Origin: an uncultured Nitrospiraceae bacterium
GTDB lineage: Bacteria > Nitrospirota > Thermodesulfovibrionia > Thermodesulfovibrionales > SM23-35
Assembly: GCA_937138415.1 (NCBI GenBank)
Contig: CAKZPA010000001.1
Location: 62,001 to 126,000 of the forward strand
Reading direction: 5' to 3'
DNA: 64,000 bases
The notes under the pieces are model-generated. The model was not told the DNA's origin and did not search any database. It worked only from the letters and a program-made list of their open reading frames with translations. Shown in pieces: positions 41,009 to 50,987 of this stretch. Made by a program: the position numbers and the translations under genes. The first letter of the stretch is position 1. Each line of letters opens with the position of its first letter.

Positions 41009-42334
41009 ATGCGCTACGATGAGACAATCCGCTATCTCTACAGTCTTCGCACGCACGGCATCAAACTCGGCCTCGACAACATCAGGATCCTTTCCGCATC
41101 GCTCGGAAATCCGCACGCTTCGTTCCGTTCCGTCCACGTCGCCGGCACGAACGGAAAAGGGTCCACTTCAGCGATAATCGCTTCCATCCTGCGGTCGGCG
41201 GGATTGACCGTCGGACTCTTCACGTCGCCCCATCTCGTCAATTTCACCGAGAGAATCAGAGTCAACGGCGAGGAAATCGACGAATCCGCCGTGATCCGAC
41301 TCGCGGAGGACGTGCGGGTCGCCGCGTCGCGCCATGACGGCCTGTCACCGACATTCTTCGAAGTTGTCACGGCCATGGCACTCCTCCACTTCAGCAGGCG
41401 GAAGGTCGATGTCGCCGTCATGGAAGTCGGCATGGGGGGAAGACTCGACGCGACGAATATCATCCGGCCTGATGTCTGCGTTATCACGCAGGTGGGCGAC
41501 GATCACCGTGACTACCTTGGCAACACACTCGCCGACATCGCTGGCGAGAAGGCCGGGATCGTGAAGAAGGGGGTCCCGCTCGTCACCGCCTCCCAGGTGC
41601 CCGAAGTGCTCGCGGTGCTTTCGTCGGCCGCGAGATCCCATGACGCGCCTCTCGGCGTGTTCGGGGATGCGTTTTCCGCCCGTCTCACCGAGGCGACGAC
41701 ACGCGGGATTTCTTTCGACTACGCGGATTCGGAAGTGTCTCTCCGCGACCTCTTTCTGCCGCTCGCAGGAGCCCACCAGCTCGAAAACGCGGCGCTCGCC
41801 ATCAGGACGTCCAAGCTGTTCCTCGGAGAGATTGCTTCTCTCCAGGAGATCGTTCGCGACGGGTTGGCGAAAACGGCGTGGCCGGGGAGGCTCGAGCTGA
41901 TCGACGGAGACCCGCCGCTCCTTCTCGACGGGGCGCACAATCCACCCGCCGCGCTCGCGCTCTCCCGCGCGCTTTCCGATATCTTTCTCGCACGGTACGG
42001 ATCGATCGTGCTCGTCCTGGGCATCATGGGCGACAAAGATATCGATGGTATCATGAGACCGTTACTCCCCCTCGCATCCGACGTCATCCTCACCCGTCCC
42101 TCCTATAAGAGGGCCGCGTCTGTAGAAACGATGGTGCGTATCGCCACGGGTATCGGGCATCAGAACGTACACGCCGCACCATCCGTCGGTCAGGCGATCG
42201 ATACGGCGCGCAGCATCGCGCGCGATCGTCGCTCCGGCGATGTCCTCATCGTGATTACGGGATCTTTCTACACGATCGGCGAGGCCAAAGAGTCTCTCGG
42301 ACACAAGGGTATCCTCACGCGGCTCCGGGAATGA
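41009..42334 (+). CDS. folC: Folylpolyglutamate / dihydrofolate synthase
   Basis: A 441-residue Mur-ligase-fold enzyme that adds glutamate to folates, supporting the Fhs-dependent C1 pathway. The ATP loop HVAGTNGKGSTSA, TSPHLVNFTERI, EVGMGGRLDATNI with TQVGDDH, and LLDGAHNP are diagnostic. It starts 3 bases after accD and overlaps lptD (GAATGAG) by 4 bases. Confidence 0.95.
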   Translation: MRYDETIRYLYSLRTHGIKLGLDNIRILSASLGNPHASFRSVHVAGTNGKGSTSAIIASILRSAGLTVGLFTSPHLVNFTERIRVNGEEIDESAVIRLAEDVRVAASRHDGLSPTFFEVVTAMALLHFSRRKVDVAVMEVGMGGRLDATNIIRPDVCVITQVGDDHRDYLGNTLADIAGEKAGIVKKGVPLVTASQVPEVLAVLSSAARSHDAPLGVFGDAFSARLTEATTRGISFDYADSEVSLRDLFLPLAGAHQLENAALAIRTSKLFLGEIASLQEIVRDGLAKTAWPGRLELIDGDPPLLLDGAHNPPAALALSRALSDIFLARYGSIVLVLGIMGDKDIDGIMRPLLPLASDVILTRPSYKRAASVETMVRIATGIGHQNVHAAPSVGQAIDTARSIARDRRSGDVLIVITGSFYTIGEAKESLGHKGILTRLRE

Positions 42335-44307
42335 GGATCATTCGCCGGAACATGCGGGATTCAGAAACAGCGCGCAGGCACATCGCCGTCTTCGTCGTCT
42401 TCCTCTTCGCTTTCGCCTCGCCGCCCTTCCTCGCCACGTGCCGCGCCGAGGGGGAAATGCTCATTACCGCCGAACGCATGTCGTATGACGTTCGCGAACG
42501 GACGTACACTCTCGAGGGAAACGTGGTGATCGAAAGGGGAGACACTGTTATTCGCGCGGACTCCGTCATCTACCGCGAACAGACCGCGGACATCGCCGCG
42601 ACAGGACATGTCCGATACGAAGACCCTGACCTGCTCATCACCGCTGACGAGGCGGAACTGAATCTCGACAAGAAAACGGGGGCCCTCATCCATGCCGATA
42701 TCCTCTTCAAGGAAGAAAATTGCCGGATTTCGGCTCCTCTCCTCCGGAGGACCGGCGGAAAAGACTTCTCGGGTCCAGAGGCGACGTTTACCACGTGCGA
42801 TCCCCCTGCGCCCGCATGGTCTTTCCGGGGCAAAGATGTCCATGCGGTGCTCGGCAGCACGATCGTCGCGCGGAACGTGGCCTTTCGCATCAAAGACATC
42901 CCGGTTTTGTACACACCGGTATTCTTGGCCCCCATCCTGACGGAGCGGACAACAGGGTTGCTCATCCCCACCGTTTCGTACAGCGATGCGCGAGGCTTCC
43001 AGCTCGCCCTTCCCTTTTACCTGGTGATCGCGGAAAACCAGGATGCAACCTTCGTCCTCGACGGATACTCGAAGAGAGGATTGGGCACGGGCATCGAGTA
43101 CCGTTACGTGTGGCCCGAACGCATACAGGGAACATGGTGGGGCTATGCCATTCGCGACCGAAAACTCGTCAAGGACTTCTTCGAAGTGCGATCGCGGCAT
43201 AGTCAGCGATCGGCCACAGGCGTCGGGGGGTACCTCACGATAAACTACGTGAACGAGAAAGAGTACTTCCGCGAGTTCAAAACCGATCTCGTAGCGCGCA
43301 CGAACCGTTTTCTCGAGTCGACGGGCGAAATAACGATCCCCTTTTCACGCGCACGGGCCTACCTCCTGTCGCAGTACTGGATCGATCTGAAGCCGGACAG
43401 CCCCGACCCCGCCCAGAGACTTCCTGAAGCAGGTTTCGTCCTGAACCCGATGCCGGTCGGTCCATTCATGGTATCCGGCGCGACGTCGGTTGCTCACTTC
43501 TCGCGCGAAGACGGGGCCTCCGGGCAGAGGATCGATTTCTTCCCTCGCATAACGCACTCATTCGGCAACGATTTCGTCGTACTGCAGAGCATCGGATTGC
43601 GTGAAACTGCATATGCGCTCAGGCATTACAACGACAACGCCATCCATCGCGAGTCGCTCGAATACCGAATCGCGACCCACTGCAGATTCGTCAAGCGGTA
43701 CGCATCCGTCACCCACGCGCTCGAGCCGACGATCGGTTACACCCATATCGTGAACTCGGAGGAGGACCTGCCCCTCTTCGATTCCGCGGAGCTTTCGAGA
43801 AAGACATCCACAGCGGATGTGGCGATCGTGAACAGACTCTTTTCCGATCGCGGAGAAGAGGCGGTGTTCAGGATTTCACAGGGTATCGATTTCTCGAGGG
43901 GCGACAGACCCTTTCTGCCGACAGCTCTGGATATCGGTCTGCGGCGCCCTCTGCCGCTTCGAGTGAGCGCACTCCTCGATGTCCATGCCGGAGAGATCGA
44001 ACAGCTGAATTCAGACATCACCGTGAGCACGTCCGGCGTCACGGTGACGGCCGGACAGAGATACCGCAGACTGAACGACGTGAACACTATCGTCGCGGGC
44101 GTCAGCGCTCAACCCCTCCGCCGCCTTTCCGTCAAGGGCGGTGTCTGGTACGATGCCGAAGAGTGGAAGGCGAGAGAAATCAGCCTCACCCTGACGTATC
44201 TCAGCGGGTGCTGGGGCATCAACGTGGGATTCGTGAAGAGGCCGGATGACTTCTCCGTGTCGTTCCTCGTCGAGCTGAAAGGCATCACGAAAGCGTTAAC
44301 GATGTAG
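42331..44307 (+). CDS. lptD: LPS-assembly outer-membrane protein LptD
   Basis: A 658-residue outer-membrane protein that inserts lipopolysaccharide into the outer leaflet with LptE. The N-terminal signal (~18-38, FVVFLFAFASPPFLATCRA) is followed by the OstA/LptA-like beta-jellyroll (~42-150: MLITAERMSYDVRERTYTLEGNVVIERGDTVIRADSVIY). The LptD C-terminal barrel follows, with YTPVFLAPILTERTTGLLIPTVSYSDARGFQLALPFY and many alternating hydrophobic strands, ending in LVELKGITKALTM. It lacks obvious long cysteine pairs. Presence of lptD shows a didermic envelope with LPS. Confidence 0.93.
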   Translation: MRIIRRNMRDSETARRHIAVFVVFLFAFASPPFLATCRAEGEMLITAERMSYDVRERTYTLEGNVVIERGDTVIRADSVIYREQTADIAATGHVRYEDPDLLITADEAELNLDKKTGALIHADILFKEENCRISAPLLRRTGGKDFSGPEATFTTCDPPAPAWSFRGKDVHAVLGSTIVARNVAFRIKDIPVLYTPVFLAPILTERTTGLLIPTVSYSDARGFQLALPFYLVIAENQDATFVLDGYSKRGLGTGIEYRYVWPERIQGTWWGYAIRDRKLVKDFFEVRSRHSQRSATGVGGYLTINYVNEKEYFREFKTDLVARTNRFLESTGEITIPFSRARAYLLSQYWIDLKPDSPDPAQRLPEAGFVLNPMPVGPFMVSGATSVAHFSREDGASGQRIDFFPRITHSFGNDFVVLQSIGLRETAYALRHYNDNAIHRESLEYRIATHCRFVKRYASVTHALEPTIGYTHIVNSEEDLPLFDSAELSRKTSTADVAIVNRLFSDRGEEAVFRISQGIDFSRGDRPFLPTALDIGLRRPLPLRVSALLDVHAGEIEQLNSDITVSTSGVTVTAGQRYRRLNDVNTIVAGVSAQPLRRLSVKGGVWYDAEEWKAREISLTLTYLSGCWGINVGFVKRPDDFSVSFLVELKGITKALTM

Positions 44308-44829
44308 GCCGGCCGAGCGGAGCGCCCGTCTCACCTGCTCGCCCGCTTCCTCCACCGTAGCGCTCTCCATATCGATCATCAATTCAGGATTGATCGGTTC
44401 CTCGTATGGCACCGCCACACCAGGCACGGGCCATCCTTCCGCGCCTTTTTTGTAAACGTCTCTCGGCGCTCCGCGCGTGTCCGACCGTTTTCGCTCCCGC
44501 GCCGCGCAGACGTCCGGCGGACACCGGAGATATATTTCGTAGTACACCGGTATGAGCTCTCTCGCGAGGTCGCGCCACTTTCGCCGGTGGCCGGTTGCGT
44601 CAATAACGACGTTGTGACCGAGATCGGAAAGCGCCTTCGCGAAAAAGACGAGCGACCGGTACAGGATTTCCCTCTCGCCTTCCGAATACGAAGGTTCGGG
44701 AGTCGCGATCTTTCTCAAATCGTCCATCCGGAGCACGACGAGATTCCCGAGAATCTTCTTCATCTCATCGGCAAGGCTGCTCTTGCCGCTCCCCGGAAGT
44801 CCGGTTATCCATACGACGTATCCCTGCAT
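44296..44829 (-). CDS. Adenylylsulfate-kinase-like P-loop kinase
   Basis: A 177-residue P-loop kinase resembling APS kinase (CysC). Walker A is ITGLPGSGKSS, then VVLRMDDLRKIATPEPSYSEGEREI, and late KGAEGWPVPGVAVPYEEPINPEL, equivalent to the KARxGxIxxFTGIxxPYExPxxPE segment of CysC. The APS-binding Phe-Arg loop is replaced, so the substrate may be another small molecule (for example a sugar or nucleotide-linked alcohol). The ATG at 44829 with GAGGAGAG upstream fits the GYVVWITGLPG family start. It overlaps the lptD end by 12 bases on the opposite strand. Confidence 0.7.
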   Translation of the reverse strand: MQGYVVWITGLPGSGKSSLADEMKKILGNLVVLRMDDLRKIATPEPSYSEGEREILYRSLVFFAKALSDLGHNVVIDATGHRRKWRDLARELIPVYYEIYLRCPPDVCAARERKRSDTRGAPRDVYKKGAEGWPVPGVAVPYEEPINPELMIDMESATVEEAGEQVRRALRSAGLHR

Positions 44830-44927
44830 GGAGGAACGCTCTCCTCGCGCGTCTTTCCGCACTTTATCTTAAACCGCATCCTGTTTTAGAATAATACCTG
44901 ATTCCGTGAGCGCACTGCACAGAGAGA

Positions 44928-45788
44928 ATGACGTTATCGCTTGGAGAAGAAATATGTCCAACGGCAGACCGTCCGATGAACGCGGATGAACTGAGAGAGA
45001 AAGCCCGGCGGCTCAGGATCGAAATCCTCACGATGCTCGCGTGCGCGGGCTCGGGGCACACCGGCGGATCCCTCTCCGCGGCGGATATTGTCGCCGTTCT
45101 CTATTTCCACATTTTGCGGCATGATCCCTCCAATCCGAAGTGGCGAGAGCGAGACCGGTTTATCCTCTCCAAGGGTCACGCAGCACCCGTCCTCTACGCA
45201 GCACTCGCGATGACGGGGTATTTCGACAGGCAGATCCTGAACACGCTGCGAAAAATCGGGAGCCCCCTCCAGGGTCATCCGTGTTCGTGCGCGCTACCGG
45301 GCGTCGAAATCTCGACGGGCTCTCTCGGACAAGGCTTATCAATTGCGAACGGCATCGCGCTCGGCATAAAAATGGACGGTCTTCCGTCGCGCGTCTATTG
45401 CCTGCTCGGAGACGGAGAGATTCAGGAGGGGCAGGTCTGGGAGGCTGCGATGACCGCCGCGCACTACCGTCTGGATAACCTGTGCGCCATCATCGACAAC
45501 AACGGCCTCCAGATCGACGGGCACTGTTGCGATGTGATGCACATCGAACCGATCGTGAAAAAGTGGGAAGCCTTCGGCTGGCACGTGATCGACTGCGACG
45601 GGCACGATGTGGTCGCGCTCGTTGGCGCGTTCCGGGAGGCCGCTAGTGTTAAGGGGAAGCCGACCATGATTGTCGCGAGAACGGTCAAGGGGAAAGGCGT
45701 TTCCTTCTTCGAAGGCAAAGTCGAGTATCACGGGATCGCGCCGACACAGGCGGAACTGAACGCCGCGTTGGAGGAACTTCGCGCCTGA
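44928..45788 (+). CDS. Transketolase, N-terminal (TPP-binding) subunit
   Basis: A 286-residue half-transketolase. [18 protein letters not shown], the substrate-side [14 protein letters not shown], and the TPP motif [32 protein letters not shown] are conserved. With the next gene it forms a split transketolase moving C2 units between sugar phosphates for pentose and aromatic precursors. The start at 44928 has only AGAGAG upstream; the in-frame ATG at 44976 ([13 protein letters not shown]) is a good alternative. Confidence 0.93.
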   Translation: MTLSLGEEICPTADRPMNADELREKARRLRIEILTMLACAGSGHTGGSLSAADIVAVLYFHILRHDPSNPKWRERDRFILSKGHAAPVLYAALAMTGYFDRQILNTLRKIGSPLQGHPCSCALPGVEISTGSLGQGLSIANGIALGIKMDGLPSRVYCLLGDGEIQEGQVWEAAMTAAHYRLDNLCAIIDNNGLQIDGHCCDVMHIEPIVKKWEAFGWHVIDCDGHDVVALVGAFREAASVKGKPTMIVARTVKGKGVSFFEGKVEYHGIAPTQAELNAALEELRA

Positions 45789-46762
45789 TGGGAGAGCGGA
45801 TCCATTCCTCGCCACCGGCACCCGAAGCTCCTCAAAAGGCGCGCGCAACGAGAGACGCGTACGGAGAGGCGCTCCTCGAACTCGGCAAGAAGCGACCCGA
45901 CGTCGTGGTGCTCGATGCCGATCTTTCGGGCTCGACGAAGACGGGAAAATTCGCCAAGGCCTTCCCCGACCGGTTTTTCAATGTCGGCATTTCCGAACAG
46001 GACCTCATCGGAACCGCGAGCGGCCTTTCCCTCGCGGGAAAGCTCCCTTTCGCCTCGACCTTCGCCGTCTTCGAGACAGGCAGGGCGTGGGAGCAGATCA
46101 GGCAGACGGTCTGCTACTCGAGGCTGAACGTAAAACTCGTGGCGACCCACAGCGGCATTACCGTCGGCGAGGATGGAGCATCCCACCAGGCAACGGAGGA
46201 CGTTGCGTTGATGCGCGTTCTCCCACACATGACCGTCATCGTTCCGGCAGACGCTCGGGAAACGAAACAGGTTATTCACGCGATCGCCGATTACGAAGGG
46301 CCGGTCTACGTCCGGCTCGGCAGAGCGAACGTTCCCATTGTGATGCCGGAGGAGTACGCGTTCCAGATCGGAAAAGCATACACCTTTCATCTAGGCCGTC
46401 ACGCAACTATTATCGCCATGGGCGTCATGGTGTCCGCCGCACTCGAAGCCGCCGCGCTCCTCCGCGCCGATGGCGTGGATGTCGGCGTCGTCAATATGTC
46501 GACGGTGAAACCGCTCGACGGGGAGACGCTCCTCAGGGCTTCGTCCCACTCTGGGCTCCTGGTCACAGCCGAAGAGCACTCGGTCATCGGCGGCCTCGGT
46601 GGCGCCGTGAGCGAGTTCCTCTCCCAACATAACCCGATACGCGTGCTGCGGGTCGGCATCAAGGATACGTTCGGGTGCTCCGGGTCGCCCGCCGAACTCC
46701 TACGCCTTTACGGCCTGACCGCGGAGAACCTCGTCCAAACCATACGGGAGGCGATTGCATAG
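45788..46762 (+). CDS. Transketolase, C-terminal (pyrimidine-binding) subunit
   Basis: A 324-residue second half. [31 protein letters not shown], then [22 protein letters not shown] with the catalytic glutamate, [24 protein letters not shown], and the C-terminal [20 protein letters not shown]. The ATG overlaps the TGA of the N-terminal subunit by one base, so the two are made in equal amounts. Such split transketolases are common in archaea, Firmicutes and Nitrospirota. Confidence 0.94.
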   Translation: MGERIHSSPPAPEAPQKARATRDAYGEALLELGKKRPDVVVLDADLSGSTKTGKFAKAFPDRFFNVGISEQDLIGTASGLSLAGKLPFASTFAVFETGRAWEQIRQTVCYSRLNVKLVATHSGITVGEDGASHQATEDVALMRVLPHMTVIVPADARETKQVIHAIADYEGPVYVRLGRANVPIVMPEEYAFQIGKAYTFHLGRHATIIAMGVMVSAALEAAALLRADGVDVGVVNMSTVKPLDGETLLRASSHSGLLVTAEEHSVIGGLGGAVSEFLSQHNPIRVLRVGIKDTFGCSGSPAELLRLYGLTAENLVQTIREAIA

Positions 46763-46837
46763 ATTGCGCGGAGTCCCCTCGACACCGGCAGATACCCCGA
46801 CCGCACCAGGAAACCCGGTACAGGAGTTCCTCCCCGG

Positions 46838-47500
46838 ATGATTCGTTTCCAGGATGTCTCGAAGCACTACGATTCCCAGACCGCTCTGCGGAAGGTGACC
46901 TTCGCCGTAGGCAGGGGCGAAATGGTCTTCATCACCGGTCCGAGCGGGTCCGGCAAGTCGACGCTCCTGAAGCTCATCTACCGGGCCGAAAAGGCGGACG
47001 AAGGGATTATCCAGGTCATGGACTGGACGATGAACGCCTTGAAAGACTCGGACGTGCCGCTCCTGAGGAGGCATATCGGCGTCGTGTTCCAGGATTTCCG
47101 TCTCCTCGACAACTGCACCGTGTTCGACAACGTCGCCCTCGCCCTGAGAATACGGGGAACGCAGGATAGAGAGCTTAAGGCGAAGGTCTTCGAGGCCCTC
47201 AAGTTGGTCAATCTCAGACACAAAGCCGACTCGTTTCCGCCGGCACTTTCCGGAGGCGAGCAACAGAGAATCGCACTCGCCCGGGCAATCGTCGCGGAAC
47301 CCCTCATCATTCTCGCCGACGAGCCGACCGGCAACGTCGATCCCGACACGTCCGCGGGAATCATGAGAACCTTCAAGGATATCAATGCGCGGGGAACGAC
47401 GATCCTCATTGCAACCCATAACCGGGAGCTTTTCCGGAATACCGGAAGGAGGGTGCTCCGACTCGATTTCGGAAATCTCGTCGGTGAGGAGGCCGCCTGA
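46838..47500 (+). CDS. ftsE: Cell division ABC ATPase FtsE
   Basis: A 220-residue ABC ATPase. MIRFQDVSKHYD, Walker A GPSGSGKSTLL, LSGGEQQRIALARAIV signature, Walker B LIILADEPTGNVD, and the His-switch IATHNRE. It forms with FtsX the complex that transmits ATP hydrolysis to periplasmic peptidoglycan hydrolase activators at the septum. FtsX starts 4 bases later. The 75-base gap after the transketolase pair shows no promoter I trust. Confidence 0.95.
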   Translation: MIRFQDVSKHYDSQTALRKVTFAVGRGEMVFITGPSGSGKSTLLKLIYRAEKADEGIIQVMDWTMNALKDSDVPLLRRHIGVVFQDFRLLDNCTVFDNVALALRIRGTQDRELKAKVFEALKLVNLRHKADSFPPALSGGEQQRIALARAIVAEPLIILADEPTGNVDPDTSAGIMRTFKDINARGTTILIATHNRELFRNTGRRVLRLDFGNLVGEEAA

Positions 47501-47503
47501 GAG

Positions 47504-48379
47504 ATGGGATCGTCCTACGCACTCCGGTTTGCCGTCGGGAGCATTCTCCGCGAAAAATGGATCTATCTTCTCTCCGTATGCACGATCGCATCGAGTCTCT
47601 TCTTTACTGCGCTGACCGTCCTCCTCCTCGTCCATGTCGACTCCGCAACCCGGAAACTTCCCCAAAAATTCTCCGTCATGGTCTACCTCGGCGAGAGCGT
47701 ATCGCCGGAAGACCGCGATAAACTCGTCGCCCTCGTACAAAAAGACAGTGCGGTCGAAAAGACCGTCTTCATATCGCGCGACGACGCCCTGAAAGAACTG
47801 AAGAGCACGCTGAAGGATTCGGCCTTCCTCCTCGAAGGTATCGGGGAGAATCCGCTCCCCGACGCGATAGAAATCAAGTTCAAGAGCGAATCGTTCGGAC
47901 CCGAAGCGGTCGAACGGATCAAGACCGCCATCAAGGACATGAAGGGCGTCCAGGACGTCGAGTACGGAGAAGAATTCCTCTCCGCCGTCCACGCGTTGAG
48001 GAAAGGCCTCAGGACGGCGGGCGTCGCGGTCGCCGTTCTCTTGATCGTCGGGATGTTGTTCGTCAGCTACAGCACGGTGAAGATCCTCTTCTACCGGAGA
48101 GAGCGAGAGATAGAGACGTTCAAACTCCTCGGCGCCACGAAACGGTTCATCAGGACGCCGTTCCTCATCGAAGGAGCCCTCATCGGCTCCGTCGGCGGTA
48201 TCGTGAGCCTCGCGGTCCTGTTCGCCCTCGCTTCCGTTCTCGTCCGCCAATTGAGCGCCGCATTCCCGCTCCTCAAGGTGCTTTCCTTCCCCCCCGGCCT
48301 GGCGTTTGCTCTCCCGCTTTCGGGACTTCTGATCGGCATCGGGGGCGCGGCCATCGCGATCGGGAGGATTCGGTATTGA
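47504..48379 (+). CDS. ftsX: Cell division protein FtsX
   Basis: A 291-residue FtsX. An N-terminal transmembrane helix (~24-48, WIYLLSVCTIASSLFFTALTVLL) is followed by the periplasmic extracellular domain (~50-170, with SVMVYLGESVSPEDRDKLVALV) that binds a hydrolase activator. Three more helices follow (~172-195, ~225-250, ~268-288). The FERREIETFKLLGAT-like cytosolic loop reads YRREREIETFKLLGATKRFI, the coupling helix for FtsE. Gene order ftsE-ftsX-EnvC-like activator is the functional unit. Confidence 0.93.
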   Translation: MGSSYALRFAVGSILREKWIYLLSVCTIASSLFFTALTVLLLVHVDSATRKLPQKFSVMVYLGESVSPEDRDKLVALVQKDSAVEKTVFISRDDALKELKSTLKDSAFLLEGIGENPLPDAIEIKFKSESFGPEAVERIKTAIKDMKGVQDVEYGEEFLSAVHALRKGLRTAGVAVAVLLIVGMLFVSYSTVKILFYRREREIETFKLLGATKRFIRTPFLIEGALIGSVGGIVSLAVLFALASVLVRQLSAAFPLLKVLSFPPGLAFALPLSGLLIGIGGAAIAIGRIRY

Positions 48380-49536
48380 GGACGCGTCGGTTTCGGTTCT
48401 CCTGCCTGATCGGGCTCCTTTCCCTCTCCTTGTTTACGGTGTGGGCGTCTGCGGCGCGCTGCGAAGCTTCATCCCCGGAGAGCGAGTACAACAAAATTCA
48501 GAGAGAACTCAAAGCCGAAAGAGAACGATTGGAAAAAGCAAAGAGGAGAGAGTCCTCGATCCTCTCGGATATCGAAGAGATAAACAGACAGATGAAGGGG
48601 ATTGAGGACGATCTCCGGAAGTACAGGGTTCGACTCAGGAATACGGAAAGACAGATGGCACAGGTGGAGGCGGAGAGAGCCGCTTCGAAAGCCGCCGTCG
48701 AACGCCACAGGCTGTGGATGAAACGGAAGTTGAGGACGATGTACAAGTACGGGCGCACGACCGACGTCATGCTCCTTTTGGTCGGGGCGCAGGACCTTCC
48801 CCAGCTCATCCGGACCGCCAAGAATCTCGAATACCTGACCGCATACGAACAGAGACGCCTGCGGACGTATCAGGAGAACCTCACGATTCTCCACGCGAGG
48901 GAGAAACAGCTCGCGCAGCTCAAAAAAGATCTCGTCGCGCAGAGGGAGAAAGTCCTCGCGGAGGAGGCCGCCCTCTCCGCGAAGAGGAAAGACAAAGAGT
49001 CGGTCCTCACATCGGTGAAGAAGGAAAAATCATCGAGCGTGAAAATGATACGGGAGATGGAAGCCGCCGCGAAGAGGCTCCTCGATATCATGAGCGCCTC
49101 GGAGGCGCGCGATCGGGTGAGCGGGAGCGGCTTTGCAGCCCTGAAGGGACGCCTGCCGTGGCCCGTCGAGGGGAAAGTCGTCGTCCCGTACGGGTCGCAG
49201 AGAGATCCCCAGTTCAATACGCCGGTGTTCCGGAGCGGGACGTTCATCGAATCGCCTGCGGATGCGGTAGCGAGGGCAATCCATGCCGGAAAGGTTGTCT
49301 TCGCCGAGTGGTTCAAAGGGTACGGGCAGCTCGTCATCGTCAACCACGGCGAGGGGTACCACTCGCTCTACGGGAGCCTTTCGGAGATTTTTACGAAAGT
49401 TGGCGATATAATAAGAGAGAACCAAATTCTGGGCAGGGTCGGGAATTCCGGTCTCATAGATCTGCCCGGCCTCTATTTCGAGCTGCGGTACAAGGGGAAA
49501 CCCCTCAACCCTTTGCAATGGCTAAGGAAACGATAG
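48376..49536 (+). CDS. EnvC-like murein hydrolase activator (degenerate LytM/M23)
   Basis: A 386-residue periplasmic protein with a signal peptide (FSCLIGLLSLSLFTVWASA), a long coiled coil (~33-245) and a C-terminal M23/LytM domain (~260-386). The zinc ligands of active M23 peptidases are missing: the HxxxD loop reads FRSGTFIE and the HxH strand reads LYFELR. It is thus an activator like EnvC, not an enzyme, and FtsEX just upstream is its expected controller. The TTG start at 48376 overlaps the ftsX stop (TTGA). Confidence 0.9.
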   Translation: MRTRRFRFSCLIGLLSLSLFTVWASAARCEASSPESEYNKIQRELKAERERLEKAKRRESSILSDIEEINRQMKGIEDDLRKYRVRLRNTERQMAQVEAERAASKAAVERHRLWMKRKLRTMYKYGRTTDVMLLLVGAQDLPQLIRTAKNLEYLTAYEQRRLRTYQENLTILHAREKQLAQLKKDLVAQREKVLAEEAALSAKRKDKESVLTSVKKEKSSSVKMIREMEAAAKRLLDIMSASEARDRVSGSGFAALKGRLPWPVEGKVVVPYGSQRDPQFNTPVFRSGTFIESPADAVARAIHAGKVVFAEWFKGYGQLVIVNHGEGYHSLYGSLSEIFTKVGDIIRENQILGRVGNSGLIDLPGLYFELRYKGKPLNPLQWLRKR

Positions 49537-49567
49537 AAAAGAAGATACACGCGGAGGAAAAGAACGT

Positions 49568-50881
49568 ATGGTCAAAAAGATGCTGAACAAGAAGTCGATC
49601 CTGATACTCTTCGTCATTTTCGCGGTGGCGACCGCGGGCGTCTCGGTCGGCCGGTTGACCGTGTCGTCGGTCAATGCCGAGGCGGATCTCTACGAAGAAT
49701 TGAAACTGTTCTCGGAAGCCATCTCCCTCGTGAGGAAGAATTACGTCGAGGACGTCAAACCGAAAGACCTCATCTACGGATCGATCAAGGGCATGGTGAG
49801 TTCGCTCGATCCTCATTCTTCGTTCATGACGCCGGAACAGTACAAAGAGATGCAAGTCGACACGAAGGGAGAGTTCGGCGGTGTCGGCATCCAAATCGGC
49901 ATGAAGGACGGCATGCTCACGGTCATCGCCCCCATCGAGGATACGCCAGCGTATAAGGCCGGCATCAAAGCCGGAGACCGGATCATCAAAATCAACAACG
50001 AATTCACCAAGGACATGAGCCTGCAGGACGCGGTGAGCAAAATGCGGGGGGTCCCTTCTTCGACCGTCAAGATCACGATCCTCAGGGAAGGCTGGAAGGA
50101 AACGCGTGACTTCACGATCACGCGGGAAATCATCAAGATCAAGAGCGTGAGATCGAAGATACTCAACGACGGCATCGGGTACATCAAGATAAACCAGTTC
50201 CAGGAGCAAACATCGGCTGACCTCGCGCAGGCGATGAACAAGCTCATCCAGGATAACGTCAACTCTCTGATCCTGGATCTGCGCAACAATCCGGGGGGCC
50301 TGTTGAACAGCGCCATCGACGTGTCGAGCCACTTTCTCCCGTCCGGAAAGCTCGTGGTATTCATCAAGGACAAGAAAGGAGAAAAAGTGGAATACCGGAG
50401 CAACAAGGCGAACGGCAACGCGACACTGCCGATGGTCGTCCTCGTCAATCAGGGGAGCTCCAGCGCCTCCGAGATCGTCGCGGGCGCTCTGAAAGACTGG
50501 AACAGAGCGGTCGTCATCGGCACCCAGACATTTGGAAAGGGATCGGTGCAGTCCGTCGTCCCGCTCACGGACGGGTCCGCTCTCAAACTGACCACCGCCA
50601 AGTACTTCACGCCGAAGGGAACATCGATTCAGTCGACAGGGATCACGCCTGACATTCTCGTCAAGGCGGAGGTGAAGAACGGAGAGAAAGGACGGCCAGT
50701 CATCCGGGAGAAAGATCTCGAACGCCACCTGAAAAACGGGGAAGAGACCGAGGACAAACCGACGGAGCCGGAGGAAATGATACCGATCGAGATGGATGAA
50801 AAGGATGACACTCAGCTCCAGAGGGCGATCGATCTCCTGAAGACGTGGCGCGTGTTCAAGGAATTACCGAAGGCCTCGTAA
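49568..50881 (+). CDS. C-terminal processing protease (S41, CtpA-type)
   Basis: A 437-residue periplasmic protease. An N-terminal signal anchor (~9-30), then a PDZ domain (~92-175: GVGIQIGMKDGMLTVIAPIEDTPAYKAGIKAGD), then the S41 core with the catalytic serine in NQGSSSASEIVAGALKDW and lysine in GTQTFGKGSVQSVVPL. LDLRNNPGGLL is the family signature. The acidic C-terminus (EEMIPIEMDEKDDTQLQRA) is typical. It degrades or matures periplasmic proteins with exposed C-termini, often peptidoglycan hydrolases, which fits its place directly after ftsEX-EnvC. Confidence 0.95.
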   Translation: MVKKMLNKKSILILFVIFAVATAGVSVGRLTVSSVNAEADLYEELKLFSEAISLVRKNYVEDVKPKDLIYGSIKGMVSSLDPHSSFMTPEQYKEMQVDTKGEFGGVGIQIGMKDGMLTVIAPIEDTPAYKAGIKAGDRIIKINNEFTKDMSLQDAVSKMRGVPSSTVKITILREGWKETRDFTITREIIKIKSVRSKILNDGIGYIKINQFQEQTSADLAQAMNKLIQDNVNSLILDLRNNPGGLLNSAIDVSSHFLPSGKLVVFIKDKKGEKVEYRSNKANGNATLPMVVLVNQGSSSASEIVAGALKDWNRAVVIGTQTFGKGSVQSVVPLTDGSALKLTTAKYFTPKGTSIQSTGITPDILVKAEVKNGEKGRPVIREKDLERHLKNGEETEDKPTEPEEMIPIEMDEKDDTQLQRAIDLLKTWRVFKELPKAS

Positions 50882-50987
50882 AAAACGTCGGTCGCCTGCG
50901 GTCCCGCGGGGATATTCTCTCGCCCCGACATCCGACCGCGCTTTCACAGAACGTGCGGAACGATCGCGCACCGACACCGCGAACCAC